This document shows positions 12,901 to 38,800 of a stretch of 64,000 nt of DNA, piece by piece. A program made the translations under genes and the position numbers. The stretch spans positions 14,687,027 to 14,751,026 of the forward strand of contig CM029126.1 of NCBI GenBank assembly GCA_016859345.1, written 5' to 3'. This stretch comes from Istiophorus platypterus (lineage: Eukaryota; Chordata; Actinopteri; Istiophoriformes; Istiophoridae). Each line of letters starts with the position of its first letter. Within the stretch, counting starts at the first letter, position 1. A model generated the notes under the pieces. That model worked only from the letters and a program-made list of their open reading frames with translations. It was not told where the DNA came from and did no database searches.

Positions 12901-14767
12901 GTAGACCAGGCACCAAGCCAGTGCAAGACATATCACGAGCCACCACTCTAAGGAGCCGCTGGTCTCGATGTCCGGTGTTATGTTCAGTGTTTCACGATAC
13001 CAAAAATAGTTCACCGGTGAAGTCTTTTCACATTCAGTTTCATAGCCTGTATCAAAAAGATTATATTATAATATCATGATTGGACTTTCTGTCTTATTAA
13101 GCATTCATATTATTATGATGTAAAAATTACCAGTATGATTCAAGTTTATCGGGCAGTCCCTCCAGGGAAGTGGACTTTGAAAGGAGTGGAAGAAGTACCA
13201 GAGGATCCAGGCCAAGATCATGTTATAGAACAGACCAACTAGGAAGGATACTAACATGGAACCAACACCTATATATAAAGACGTAGATATTATACATCAA
13301 AAATGAATGTGCGGTAGAGATGGGAGTTATCTCAAGGTAGTCTTAGAATTTTACATGTCTTTATGTTCTTCTCTTTATTCCCTCATATTGGCATCCTGAT
13401 TTTCTGAGGGAGTTCCAAAAAGGGTGAAGTTCATTGGCACCAAACCTTCTCACCTAAACCTCCCAGATATGGAGAGATTGAGTTCCAAACTCCGACGCTT
13501 CCCATGCGGACCCGTTGTCCGATAGCCAGTTCCATGTGCAACAGAGGAAGTCCCTCAAACACCAGGGCAATGACATAAGGAATAAGAAATGCCCCTTGAA
13601 ATAGGTAAAAATAAATTAACATGAATTTTTCAGTAAGCAATTGACCTCACCTTCAAAAAAAACAAAACATTGGCATTGCCTTTAAGGTCATTCAGTTCTT
13701 GATTACTGGACATTTTATTATCAACAGTCAGAGCTTTATCTGCTCTGACAATTGATCAGATAAGAATGGGGAGGAGGAGGGAAATCCAAATAGAAATACT
13801 CAATCACAGCTATGAAGAAAATGTAGGTAATGACATTTGGCAGGAAACATGCATGTGCTACAGTCACATAATCAGTGATCTCTCCCTAAATCATTGATGA
13901 GATCCAAGTAATATATAATATATTCTCTCTAGGTGGACATGTTTCTAAATTGCCCTTCAAGCTTGCAGGCTGAAATTATTCAAGTCATTTTTTTAACATC
14001 AAAAAGCAAGGGAAACAAAGCAAAAAAAGAGGATTCACTGATTAAGACATGTTAACAGTCATATAAAAACTTTTGAAAGTATATGCAAATCCAGTGTCTA
14101 AATTTGACTGTCAGTGTAATTGATATTGAGTTACAGAGGTACAGTGTGAGAAGAACCGGAATAAAATTACAAGAATTAATCAAGGTAATTAGCAAGTTGA
14201 AAGGTAGTATAATCAAATTTATATTTCTTCATTTTCAATTCGAAGCATTAGTGGTGTACAGGAAAAATAAGATTATCAGGGTAATATCTGTACAGTCATA
14301 ACTATATATCTTCAACCATATCTCAGTCGAAGATTGATGAAGATGGTTAAATAAAAGCTGAAGAGAAAACTTGATATAAAAACAAGGCTCGGTTATTGTG
14401 TTATTGTTGTTATTGCAGTAGAGCTGGTGTCAATGTGTTTTTGTGTAAATCTGACTGATTTCCAAAAATGTTTTTGGTATTTTCCTTACTTATGGGAGTA
14501 AAAATAAAGAAAAAGATCATTCTGTTTTTAAATAACATTTAAGAGCCTTTCGATAATTGACTGTAAAATGTTTTTTGACAACACAAAGCACATTGTAAAT
14601 GAAATGCTCTTACCTCCACCATAGATTTGACACAAATATGGAAATCTCCACACATTACCAAGTCCCACAGCAAAACCTATGCAGGTTAGCAAATACTGAA
14701 CTTTATTGTCCCATTTCGGTCTTTCGCTGATCTCTTTCTGCTCAACACTTCCAGCGTCCTTATCCAT
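9928..14767 (-). CDS. slc6a18: Sodium-dependent neutral amino-acid transporter, SLC6A18/SLC6A19 group, 12 coding exons
   Basis: SLC6 transporters of this group couple Na+ to neutral amino-acid uptake at the apical membrane of gut and kidney epithelium, usually with an ACE2 or collectrin partner. Exons, minus strand, 5' to 3': 14767-14614, 13594-13454, 13268-13131, 13046-12865, 12372-12262, 12166-12054, 11967-11839, 11561-11405, 11301-11097, 10630-10471, 10384-10222, 10122-9928. Phases are continuous and give 615 aa; the 12-exon plan matches human SLC6A19. RPKWDNK (residues 16-22) leads into TM1 with the Na+-site signature NVWRFPY (38-44). NITP and NTTD are extracellular glycosylation sequons. 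TPNWETLKNPKVWLDAATQ, SGNYWLEIF and DDIEWMTGRRP look nearer SLC6A18 than SLC6A19 from memory, so the symbol is provisional. The start is the first ATG in the frame; the frame stays open upstream to a GTG at 14812. Confidence 0.9.
10871..10906. repeat. Imperfect inverted repeat in an SLC6 intron
   Basis: AGAGTTAAATTTCCC (10871-10885) faces GGGAAATTAACTCT (10893-10906) across a 7-nt loop, with one unpaired base. It lies in intron 9 of the SLC6 gene. No function is evident. Confidence 0.5.
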
Positions 14768-16249
14768 CACTTGTTTGACCCTTGTAATTTTGGTATATTT
14801 TGAGGCAAGCACAAAACTTTTTTCTTCTGACCTGTCCTTCTACTTGGTCTGAAGAGAACTCGGAGACTTGTGACCTGTTTGTATCAAGAAACGAAGGCGT
14901 GACATTTGCTCTATCAGCCTTATATTTCTTGCTGACTCTGGAAGCTGTGGGAACAGTGCGGCTCATTTGTTTAATAAAAAGCCTTTGTGTAAAGCGACAT
15001 GATATGATGCTGATAACAGAACCAGTCACTTGTAATACAAAGCAGGATAAATAAGGAACCCTGGATGTATATCAGTGATAATATACATTCCTTTTTAATT
15101 TGTTACATGATACAGTTTACATTACTAATATTTGCACAAAGTCTGAGCTACTTCAGTCATCAGAAACAATCAAATATCACTTACACTGTATTTAAAAGCA
15201 TCGTGGAATTCCTTATCACAAATATTTGCAAAAAAGACTATATAGAGTACATTTTGCATTAATTTGTGTATCATATTCACCAGTCACATCTATCATTTCT
15301 TATTGATAATCAGCTGGGGGCTAGCTGATTAGCATACTACCTTAGAAAGAAGAAGCAAAAGATTAAGAAGCAAGATGAGTTAACATTGCTGTTTATTTTC
15401 ACCAGTGGAGAAAAGAATGAAGTTTGATACTGAAATTGCAATGTTTCTGCTAGATTGGTAAGTAAACAGTTGTTAATGCTAAGAGTGACTAAGTAGGAAT
15501 AGCAAGAATTTACATATAGCACCTTTTAACCCCAGTGAAGGATCAACCCATGACAGACCTCTAGTGCAGAATTGGACTATGGACTTATACGAACCTTTTG
15601 TTCACTAGATTTGCCATTTATCCCTTTGTTTGCAGTAATTAGACTCAAAATACTAACTTTTTAGGAATATACACAAATAGCAGGTCTGTCCAAAAGTTTT
15701 TAAGTCCAAGTTACACATGGATTGTACAAAAAAATTGCCACCCATTACAATGGCTATTAAAATGATTGCCATTATGAAGATAACGGACTTAAGATTTTCT
15801 TGACTCCCACAGAGGTGTTATCTCCATTCCATTTTATTGTATGTATGAATTTTTTAGCCATGTTAGCAGCATCTATGTATTGCAAGCTCTTTTTATGACA
15901 GGTGTTCTTGCAGAAAGCCATGTCATTACTTGACAAATACATTATAGCAAAGTATGCCAATAGGCTACTGTGTTGGAAGTCATCTTTGAAAAAACTGGGA
16001 ACAGACTGGCCTTAAATCAAACAGCTTATGTTATGTTACTCTGTCTTTCCACATTTAACCTGATTCACAGAGCTCTACATATTATCACAGATGGCTGAAG
16101 AAACAGGGATTTTTTTTGTTCAAAGGAAGCTGTGCCTGCTATTTTAAGATTGTGTAGATAAAACCACCCATCAGTGACTTGAATTTTACCAAAGAATATT
16201 AGGCAGACGTTTTTCTGGACTCTGGAATTTGGTCGGGATACTGTAGAGA
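14768..16249. other. Intergenic region between the SLC6 gene and the SLC6 relic
   Basis: AT-rich sequence. It should contain the promoter of the 12-exon SLC6 gene at its left end, but no TATA box or CpG island stands out. A 9-bp inverted repeat (TAATCAGCT/AGCTGATTA) lies near 15307-15332. No gene was seen. Confidence 0.45.
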
Positions 16250-16647
16250 TTAAGTCTTTGTCTTTATACATTTCCAGACAGCAACAAAAGATACAGTAAT
16301 ATTGGGTATTCCTACCAATATGAAGATGATCACATAGATCCAGACTGGATATGGCCTTTCCTCCAGGGTAGGGAATTTCTCCTGCAAAGACAGAGAGAAA
16401 ATGCTATATTTTGAGTGTTTGATGATACGCGACCGTATGACCATAATCCTAGGTAGATTATCTCAAAGTATATTCATATTTACTGATTCAGGATCCCAAA
16501 CTTTGTATAGGAGCTTTGCAGAAACTTTAGATATGGGGTAAAAGGCCAAGATGAAAAATGAAATGAGTGGGCTGATGACCCTCCGAGCTGCCTGCCACTA
16601 GAAGTTGGGTTTATGTCCAATCGTGAACTTTATATCGTCACTGAAAC
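16250..16647 (-). pseudogene. Decayed 3' end of a second SLC6A19-like transporter gene
   Basis: Two adjacent segments align to the last two coding exons of the neighbouring SLC6 gene. Segment 16647-16484 matches exon 11 over 54 codons, with GHKPNF and WDPES blocks nearer SLC6A19. The codon for the Tyr (or Phe in SLC6A19) before TrpGln is TAG (plus-strand 16598-16600). The segment is 164 nt long against 163, an extra base right after the first Phe codon, which shifts the frame. Segment 16381-16250 matches exon 12 (EKFPTLEERPYPVWIYV...) with an intact acceptor but ends early at a TAA after KCIKTKT. No earlier exons are recognisable upstream (to about 18.6 kb). The preserved splice sites show descent from an intron-bearing gene and not from a retrocopy. 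Confidence 0.85.
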
Positions 16648-16795
16648 CTGGAGGACAGTGATACAAATACTGCGTTGACAAGAATGTGTAGATGAAACAA
16701 TGGAGAAGGTTCTTTTAATAAAAGTGGTGCAATAATATGCAATGCATTTATAATTTTTTTATGATATAATTTTGATTCTTTTGATACCATAAATC

Positions 16796-16798
<3 letters not shown>

Positions 16799-16849
<51 letters not shown>
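16799..16849. repeat. (AT)n microsatellite
   Basis: About 25 uninterrupted AT dinucleotides, just upstream of the SLC6 relic. Any reading frame across it is spurious. Confidence 0.95.
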
Positions 16850-16855
<6 letters not shown>

Positions 16856-16920
16856 TATTTTTTTTAATTATATATATATATTTTTTGGATAGATAGCTAT
16901 AGATATCATATTCATATATA

Positions 16921-17130
16921 CAGTTGCAATCAGAAACTTTCAATCCCCCAAAGATTTTAAGGATTTATCAATTACAGTTTTCGCAAAGAGCTAGATTCTG
17001 CTTCTTTAGGAGTTGAGCGATACATAAAATCAACACAGAAAATGCATGATGTAGTATTTGTGTGTAACAGTATATTTTATTAAGAAAGCCATGTCACAGT
17101 TATTCAACCCCTATATAATATTGTTGTTTT
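16921..17130. mobile_element. Possible DNA-transposon fragment
   Basis: The block begins CAGTTGCAATCAGAAACTTT and contains ACAGTTATTCAACCCCTATA. The wording resembles terminal regions of Tc1/mariner-type elements in fish, which I recall only loosely. No matching inverted copy of the first end was found nearby and there is no transposase frame, so this is at best a fragment. Confidence 0.3.
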
Positions 17131-17270
17131 CAAAGCTGTCTGACAGTTTTTATGACCTAAAGTGGAGTTGAAACATAATTAAGCCTTTGGGAATTCTATA
17201 ATGATCCTTCAAAACTATTTAGAGCTCTTAAAGTTTCTCCAACATTAATGCTCTTGAGAACACCCTTTCA

Positions 17271-17307
17271 AAATATATATATATGTATGTATGTATATAT
17301 ATATGTA

Positions 17308-17358
<51 letters not shown>

Positions 17359-17423
17359 ATATATGTGTGTATATATATATATGTATATATGTATGTATAT
17401 GTATGTAGGTATGTTTTTGTGTG

Positions 17424-17475
<52 letters not shown>
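17271..17475. repeat. Compound TA/TATG/TGTA microsatellite
   Basis: About 205 nt of mixed TA, TATG and TGTATA units ending in pure (TA)n. The Tyr/Ile/His-rich frames across it are artefacts of the repeat. Confidence 0.95.
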
Positions 17476-17478
<3 letters not shown>

Positions 17479-18659
17479 TTATTTATTTTTTTTTTTTTCA
17501 CTTTTGCTAACCTTGGTGCAGTTTGGTACATTATGTTACCTCTAGATGCAATCTATTTATTTGGGTGGCCTATTTTAGTTTACAGTAATGAGGGTTGAGA
17601 ATCACAGATTTCAACATAATACACCTGTTTTAGAGAAGACTCAATCACATGCCCAGAACTTAAAAGGGTAAGTAACGTTTCAAGATATGAGGAAATCAGA
17701 CATGAGGATAAATGTAGAAGAATTAGGTTCAGTCTCTGAACCAAAGGGGACAGTCCATCATTAGGGACAGTCCACCATTATAAATGGCATTATAACTCTG
17801 TGGTTTTAACTACCTGTTCATTTGCTCGTCTGTATCCTACTTCTCTTCCCGTGTCTCTCTCCCACTGTCTTTCCATTCTCTCCATCCTCCTCTCTCCCAC
17901 TTTGCACTGACATTCACACACAAACATATTGTATTCATCTAGAAAATTACATATAATCTTAATAAAACAGCTAAACAGAGTATTTGTGATGCAAGAAAGA
18001 ATCCACATTTTATATAAGTATATCAATACACTGATTATTTATGTGAAATCATTGCGGAATTCACTGCAAAAGAATGTGGGAAAAACAGAAGCTGCCTCGG
18101 TATTATAACTGTGGTCTTGACTACTTGTCCACTTTCTCATGTGGCTCTTTCTCCTTCACTCCCTTTCAATCCTCCACTCTCGGTCTCTGTCCAAACAAAG
18201 CAGCCAAATAGAATTTATAATCTATTAAGCTGTATAAATTGATAATATTAACCATAGTTAACTATGTCATCTTTTGTTCTTTGACAGTATTCAAACCATG
18301 GAACTATAACCAGACACTTCCTATCTCAAGGTAATATCAATCAATTTGACCCAAGGTTCTCTGTCAAGACATTCGACTATTTTATTTGCAAAGATTTTAA
18401 CTTCCTTGAGTTTTCCACAAACTTTACCTCCTCCTCCTGCTGTAACTAGCCTTGGCAGCCTACCCGTGTTAGAGGTGCATGCTGCCGCCTACTGTACCAG
18501 AGGATTTACCCTATAGGACTTTATGAAGAATACTGCATATTGAACCTGTTTAGATGGAGCCATTTGTTTGTCCAATGTCTCTTACAGCCATGTTTTAAAA
18601 CCTAACGTAGGAGGCCCAGGATGATTTAAATAATGGGAATAATGGGATAATAAAAACTG
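17476..18659. other. Intergenic region upstream of fhod3
   Basis: Non-repetitive AT-rich sequence with pyrimidine-rich patches (about 17840-17900 and 18150-18190). No exon of an SLC6 gene, and no other gene, was recognised. Confidence 0.45.
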
Positions 18660-19500
18660 GAAAGGGACCACTGCCCCGCCGCCCAACTTCAGGCCCCTGG
18701 CCCGCGTTCTTTATTAGCTGCCGGTCGCCGTATCCCGGTCTCAATCATTTGCCTCCACTCTGAGACACTAAGTCAAACCGCGGACCGTCTGTTTCACTAA
18801 GATCCTCCCGTGGTGCTTCTTTCCCATCGCGCCGTGAGCCGTCAGGCGCCGCGGCCCGTGGGTCACCAGGCTCCCCGCCCGACCCGCCCGGCCCATGGCG
18901 ACGTGTACGCGGTAGCCGGTGCTTCTCATTCCCGCTGGGATGTAGAGGACGTGCCCCCCCCCCCCACCCACCCACCGGGCACCCGACAGGACACGCCGCC
19001 AGCTCCGGTGCGGTGCATTCATTTATTTCTCCATTTCTCTTTAAATGTGCGTTTCTCTCTCGCCTCCGGAGGCCGCCATTGCGCCTGTAATCGGAGCCTC
19101 GCCGGCCCGGCCGACGCTTGGCCGCTGCGTCCGCCTGGCAGAGTTTGCGCCCTGAGGAAGGAGCCGCTTCCCATCGCTCTCGCTGACCAGGCGCCAAGTG
19201 CAGCAGTCCCGTCCGCAGTCTGCCTCAGCACCTCAGCACCTCAGCCGCCCGCTATGCCCTTGGATACCGCCTCCTCATCGCCCTGACTGACCGCGTCTCC
19301 CTCAAGAAGCGCCCTGGATCTTTGCTTCTGGAGTGTTGTGTTCGCGGTCCCGACCCCTGTGCGCAGCGTGAAGCGAATGGAGAAGGTCCAAGGATAACAG
19401 GGCGCAGGGGCTTTTTCGCTACTGCGGAGGACCTGCCGGTAGCTCGCCGGTCCGGCCCTGGGGCTTGCGCGTCTGTCACAGGCTTGTGTCGCATCCACTA
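18660..19500 (+). promoter_or_regulatory. fhod3: CpG island: fhod3 promoter and 5' UTR region
   Basis: The only strongly GC-rich stretch in the window, dense in CpG, with GC-box-type motifs (CCCCGCC near 18673, CCCCGCCCGACCCGCCCGG near 18873). It ends just before the fhod3 start codon. No TATA box was seen, as is usual for CpG-island promoters. Long frames across it on both strands reflect high GC and lack of stops, not coding. The transcription start cannot be placed from sequence alone. Confidence 0.75.
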
Positions 19501-19536
19501 TTTTGATCATCTAAAATCGCCTTGCATGGATACACA

Positions 19537-32832
<13,296 letters not shown>

Positions 32833-35800
32833 GTGAGTAATATGCTGGACTGTAATCTAAACTGTACATTCATCACATCTCGCTTTATGGTGGTTAATTT
32901 GTATTCCTCAGTCTATATCACCAGTGAGGTAAGGGCTTAATTACCCCATTACCAGTGGATTGTTTTATTAAGGTCCTTGTTGAACTTGCACAGTGGCAGT
33001 TTTGGGAATTGATAGCACAGAATCTTAATTTGAGTGAGAGTTAACAGCATTTCAAAAACACTCTGAAAACAGAGCACTGGCACAGAGCAGAGACTGAAAA
33101 GATTTTATGAGTTACTTGTTCTGTCACTTTGTTTTATTGGGCCTCCTGGTGTCTCAATGTAAAGTGTAATGTGAGGGGAACTAGCACAAAGAGCTGAGTG
33201 AAAACATATGAAAACATGCATGCACGTGGCATGTGTGCAGACATACGCACAATGTACTTATCAGAGGTTGGCTTTTGATTAAACTGAGGATGGTAACTGC
33301 CTGAGCTTTAATGAACTGCAATGTACAAATTTTGGCACAACATCATGTTTTAGGCTTACTTTTTCCACAACTTTTGGCATAGATTAAAATGATAAATAGG
33401 TGTTAATTATTCTGCTACCTTATTTTATGAATGTGCACTGTAAGAAATGTAAACAAAACCTTTTAAAGCAATTTCCCAGACACTTAAAGGGCATTTTTAC
33501 AGAGTCCACCGTGGTTGTCAGCGGGAGAGTGTGGAGAAGCACACATTCTGACACAAAGACACATGGTGTCTCCTCTACAGGCTTCAAGTGCAAAAATAAC
33601 CAGTGCCTGGAAAAGCTATTAGGTTGTAAATTGTCAGATTTAAATTTGGTCGTTTTTCTTTAGTGCAGTAGAATTCAACCAACGGCCCAGACATTTTTCA
33701 TTTTAATGAAGTCACTATGATCTGAGAGCTATCTCGGATCGTCCTCTCCGGTTATTTATTCTGCCCACTGAGGCATGATGTGTAATGGAAAGGTTTGAAA
33801 ACCCCAATGGATCTTTTATCTAGATTTTTCTGTCAAGAAAGCTGATTTAACCTATGGTGAGACACACACGAAATGACAAGACAACTTTTACTTGAACCTG
33901 ATGGTGGTGTAATTCATACATTTTAAAGAGGATTTTTCTTTGATACCCTTGACACTATAATTCTCTAACTGATAAATTAGACCTACTGTATATTATATAA
34001 GCACATCTTTCAAACATTGCTGAATTCCTATTGTTAATAATATTGCTGGGGGGTGCTCCCTGATTTTATAACACTGGATAGCCAAAAGACATTTCCAGTC
34101 TTTGCCTGATTTAACAGGCTGTACTTGTTATTATTTGTCTGAACCTTGTCCACACACTACTCTAGACTGGCTTTACCTTATTCTCTCCTCCTGCTACTGC
34201 TTGGCTTAGCTTAGGGGAGCCTGGGGAGTGACAGGCAGTCTTGCTGCTCTTCTCTAAGTGGATGATGACCCTCTCTCTCTCTAAGTTGACAGCCACCTGT
34301 TGCCCTTCTCTAGTCTTCTTCAGTGGCTGCCTGCGTGGTTAGCTGATTTATTTCCTATAGGCGAGGTGGTCACTGTTACTGTAACTTGTCCAGACATTTG
34401 AGCCTAATTTTATCTGCCTTGAGGGCTTACCTCATAGCCCCATGAGTGCAGAATTACTTACACAAGAGATAATTCTTTAGTCTTCCAAAGACAAATGGCA
34501 TGGTATTCTTTAGGCTTGCACTTGCTGTGTATTAAAGGATTGGGCTTTTCCCTGCTGTCAGTTCATAAAGATCAAAATGGCCTCAAGGAGGAGCCCCCTT
34601 GTTGTCACAATCTTTTGTCTTTCTATAAAGAGAGATGTTATGCACTCTTACAATAAATTGCCTTTAGCGAGTAGACGAACAAAATATTCAGTTATTTTCT
34701 GTGATTTTCTGAATCTCTGGAAATCTTTTAGAAATTCTCTTTTTGTTCAAGTCTAGCAAGCTTTAACTAATTACACCCCTCTTTTTTTATCTTCAGGTCA
34801 AAGGTTACTTAAACACATAAAACATTACCAAAGTTACTTTGGTGTGACTTGTTTAGTGTTCAATATAACCTCCCATGTTAAATGTGTCCTCACTTACGAT
34901 TGGGGGCTAAATGAGCAGATCCACGTAATTAAGATATTTTGTTTACCCTAGAGTCCCCCTCCACGGGAGACATGAGTAATGAGTTGGTTAAGTCTTGCAT
35001 GTAATCTGAGTCGTTTTGCACTATTTTGTCTAAAAATCCATTGCATTTATTTTTTGTTTTAATGAAGTAGTACATAACTATGTCTAGGTTATCTATATTC
35101 TTGGTTTTCTTCAAGTTTACACATCACAGGACTAACTTCCAGTTTGTCTACCTTTGGTTACGTGTGCATCTGAGTGCCAGTGTGTATGTGTCATGAACCA
35201 CGGCAAGACCTAATCTAAGCTAACCTAATCATAGTCATTAGCTCTTACATACATATTGCTCTGCATGGACCATTGGGAAATCTTCGCATCCAAGTCAGTG
35301 TAGGATGGGAAGTGCACACCCAAAGAGCTAATGGTTTATTAAACCTTTTTTTTTCACCAATCCACCTCTGGGACAGTGATTCGTTGTAATCACACAGTGA
35401 GGCAGTCCAGGCTTTTTGTGTACTAAAGTGCCAGTCAGGCACTACTCAAAGGTTTTTCTGTGGGTGTTCTGCCCAGAGTGCAGTATCATTAGCTTGACCT
35501 GTTTTATAACCACTAACCTTTAGTACCAATGAAGCTCTAATTTGTCCGCAGTGGCTTCCATTATAAGCCGTCCTTGAGCTCAAAGGCCAAAATCAGCACT
35601 CACAGATGATAGATGTAAGGAATGCCATTATATCGGGGTAACATGAAGCACATTGGATATTTATCTATATGCATGGTAAATGGTATTACATGATGTGTGC
35701 TTTAATCCTTTCAGGGAAAAAACGATAACCCATAGTGGTGAGGGTTTGAGCTTTGTTTATAATTGTTTGACCAGTGCAACAGCCTGGGATTTAGAAATTA

Positions 35801-38800
35801 AATTCAACTTGTCCTTCTCTGCGTGTCAGCATTAGCCACAGCCTGTTTATACTGTTGGGCTGTTTTTGTTTTCTGTGGACTAGATGTGGTAGCGAGAGCC
35901 TGATTAAAGCAGCTTTGTGATCATTTTAGTGTTGTCTGAGAATACAGTAGGTTCTCTTTATATGTGCTGTTTTGTTTCTGTGGTTGCCAGAGTTGTTGTT
36001 ATGTAATGGTATGGAGAGTTTAAAGACAGGGAGAGAGACACGGAGAGTTCACAGTGTGAGCTGCAGAATGTTTAAATGGGGATACCAAGTTAAGAATTAA
36101 CAAATGTCACACACAGTATGTTTTGTAATCATCAGCATCTCTTGCAAAAATAAGACCCCACATGAGCAGAGTTCATATAGATTTACAGTCAGAGGCAGCT
36201 CCTCTAGCAATTAATGACATTATTCAAAGTTTAATGGTGTAAATCTATCAACCGCAATGCAAAAAATTCTTCTTGATCCCCTGAAAATCAGATTGAACTC
36301 TGCCACTGTCCTACTTATTCAAAACATTTTATATGGAGCCACCTTTACATCACTCACACCTCACAGATTAGTGGATCGTACAGACTTTTTCCATTGATTT
36401 ACACGAAGCGGTAATTTTTCACTAATGTAAAAATCATGCATTTGAAAGCTGAAAATTGTTGGTGTCCCCCTTTAAGAACAGGTTCATCTGTCAACACGTT
36501 GATCCCACTCGAGGAGTGACAGCTGTAATCAGAGGTGACACATTCTTAGTGGATTATCTGCCTTGTCTTTTACAACCACTTATAATCCAGGCTCAGGGCA
36601 TGATTTATTATGACCACTGTTGACTTGTGTTTCTCTTTTGTGCTATAATTTTGCTAAATTGGTAGTTTTGATTTTCAGGTTGACAACTAAAAACTCTGTG
36701 GTTGCTCAAATGGAAGACGATGCGTATAAATTCTCTACGATTGTCCCTCTGGAAAGCATGTTGTGAAAGATAAGATGCTGGCCATTAATGATACAGTTGT
36801 AAGGAAATATACACCGTCACAGGTGTGGGCTTTCATTGCTTGTTTATCCAATTAATGGTTATTATGCACATGTGTCTATGTCTGACATCAGCACACTGAC
36901 TCTAGACTATAACATCACCGGTTATTGTGGTGCTCCCAACCACAGTGTCTTTTCCATGAACCCTGCCAAATCTGTACTAAACCATCTGCACTTTAGTGAG
37001 CACACATTAAAAAAAAAAACAATTCCCGTAGTTAACCTGCCTATGAAAAAGATCAACTAGAAATGTCTACTTTCATTTTGCAGAGGGCCAAGAGAGTTAA
37101 TTATGGGCCATATCCAGTTCTCTGCACAAGCCAAAATTAGTTAAGAGAAAATATCATAAATCTATTCATACGGCTATGTGACATTCTTACCTGTGTAATG
37201 GCAAAAATATTATAGATCTGTCCTCAGTCCATGTCAGAATATCTGAGGATTCCTCAGACTTGCACCATACTTTGGAGTCACATTAAAGCAATTAAATCAG
37301 ATATCTAGTCATGTTTCCATGACCAGTAACAAGGAAGTGGGGAATAATTAAAAACATGCATATCATGTGGCACCAGTCAGATACAGAGGAAAATCTAATG
37401 GCCTGGTCTCGCATCACTTTGACTTCCCTTAAAGAGACCCCTAAATGGGATCATGGACTTAGAGTCACCCCAGGAGGCCAACCTAAACAACACTGTGCCA
37501 AAGACGAGAAATCTGAGGCAGCAAACATCTTGGGGAGAGGAAAGAGCAGAGTGGGGCTTGCTCTTCAACTTGCAGCTCATAGACTAAAACTAGATCAGTG
37601 GAAGGTTTGATAGTATCGCTCACCTCAAACTTTGGCTCACTCTGTTTTTTTTTATATACTTAATGTTTCGGCATGAGCCCAACAACCCCATACAGAGAGA
37701 AATCAAAATAGTGTTAATGCTTATTTATGGGCAATGGTACAGGACAATGTTTCCCCACGATTTACATTGTTTGGTAGGATTAAGGCTAATTGTTTGCTCC
37801 TTTGGTAGATTTGCCTCACATAATGTCCCTGGTTGTAGACTCCTGACATTAATTCGTATAAACACGCTCACATGCTCACATTCACATGCACACACTGATG
37901 CAAAGGCATGCACATATTAAGAAGCCATCTGGTTCGAGTTGTAAGGCCCCTTAGCGCTTCTCTTCACCCGTCCAAAAAGAAGCGAGCTGTCTACATTTTC
38001 ACCCAAGAGGGTTTTTTTTTCTCTATGTTTATAGGACAGATGGAGAAGGGTGAGCATGCAGCCTGACTAGGGGACAAAACTGTTTTCTTGCACACAACTA
38101 GAAAACAGAACTAATTAAAACCTCATTATTGGGTTTCAGTGCTGTAAATAGTCATCTTTCTCTTTTATTGTGTCAGAAAAAACTCCTGTCAGAAAATCAG
38201 TTTACTGGTTCAAAATTTGTATAACTTACACTTTATAGTCAGCTCATAACAAAATATAGTTTTTCAAAGTGGCGCATTGTGACAGAATGAGTTGGACAGC
38301 TAAGAGATTGTTCCATGTGAACCATGATCACTCTGGGGTTTACCACTGCTGTGAGACTTGAGCAGTCTCTTGCTGAAATGGACAGGTGTGTAACCGAAGT
38401 AGCCACAGACTTTAAACAGCTGACCGCTTGCAGGAAAGAAATTTTGGAAGGAATCTGAGTTTGCTTTTGCTCAAACCAATATTTATTTGATTTCTGCAGA
38501 GCATTGTTTATTGTATATTTACCCTGGGGTTTGTGATGGTTTACAGCTGAGGTTTGAGGTGCCTCCCCACATCCAGTGTTTGCCCTCTCTCTGTGTCTTT
38601 AATGGAGGGAGGGCGAGGAAGAGCAGATGGAAAAGACACATGAATGAAGTTGTTGCATTTGTCTGAATGTTTTTAAATGACACTGAGAGGTTTCAATCCA
38701 ATTTTCTTGATTAATTGCTTGGCTTATGAATGTCAAAAATATAAATACATTGTTAAAATAGTTGCAGATTTTTTTTTTGTCATTCCAATAAATGATTAAT

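Noticed and set aside
14768..14812. Upstream extension of the SLC6 start to position 14812
   Set aside because: That codon is GTG, not ATG. The first ATG in the frame is at 14767, and the resulting N-terminus length fits the family.
16638..17598. Several Tyr/Ile-rich open frames
   Set aside because: They run across the AT and TATG microsatellites and have no other support.
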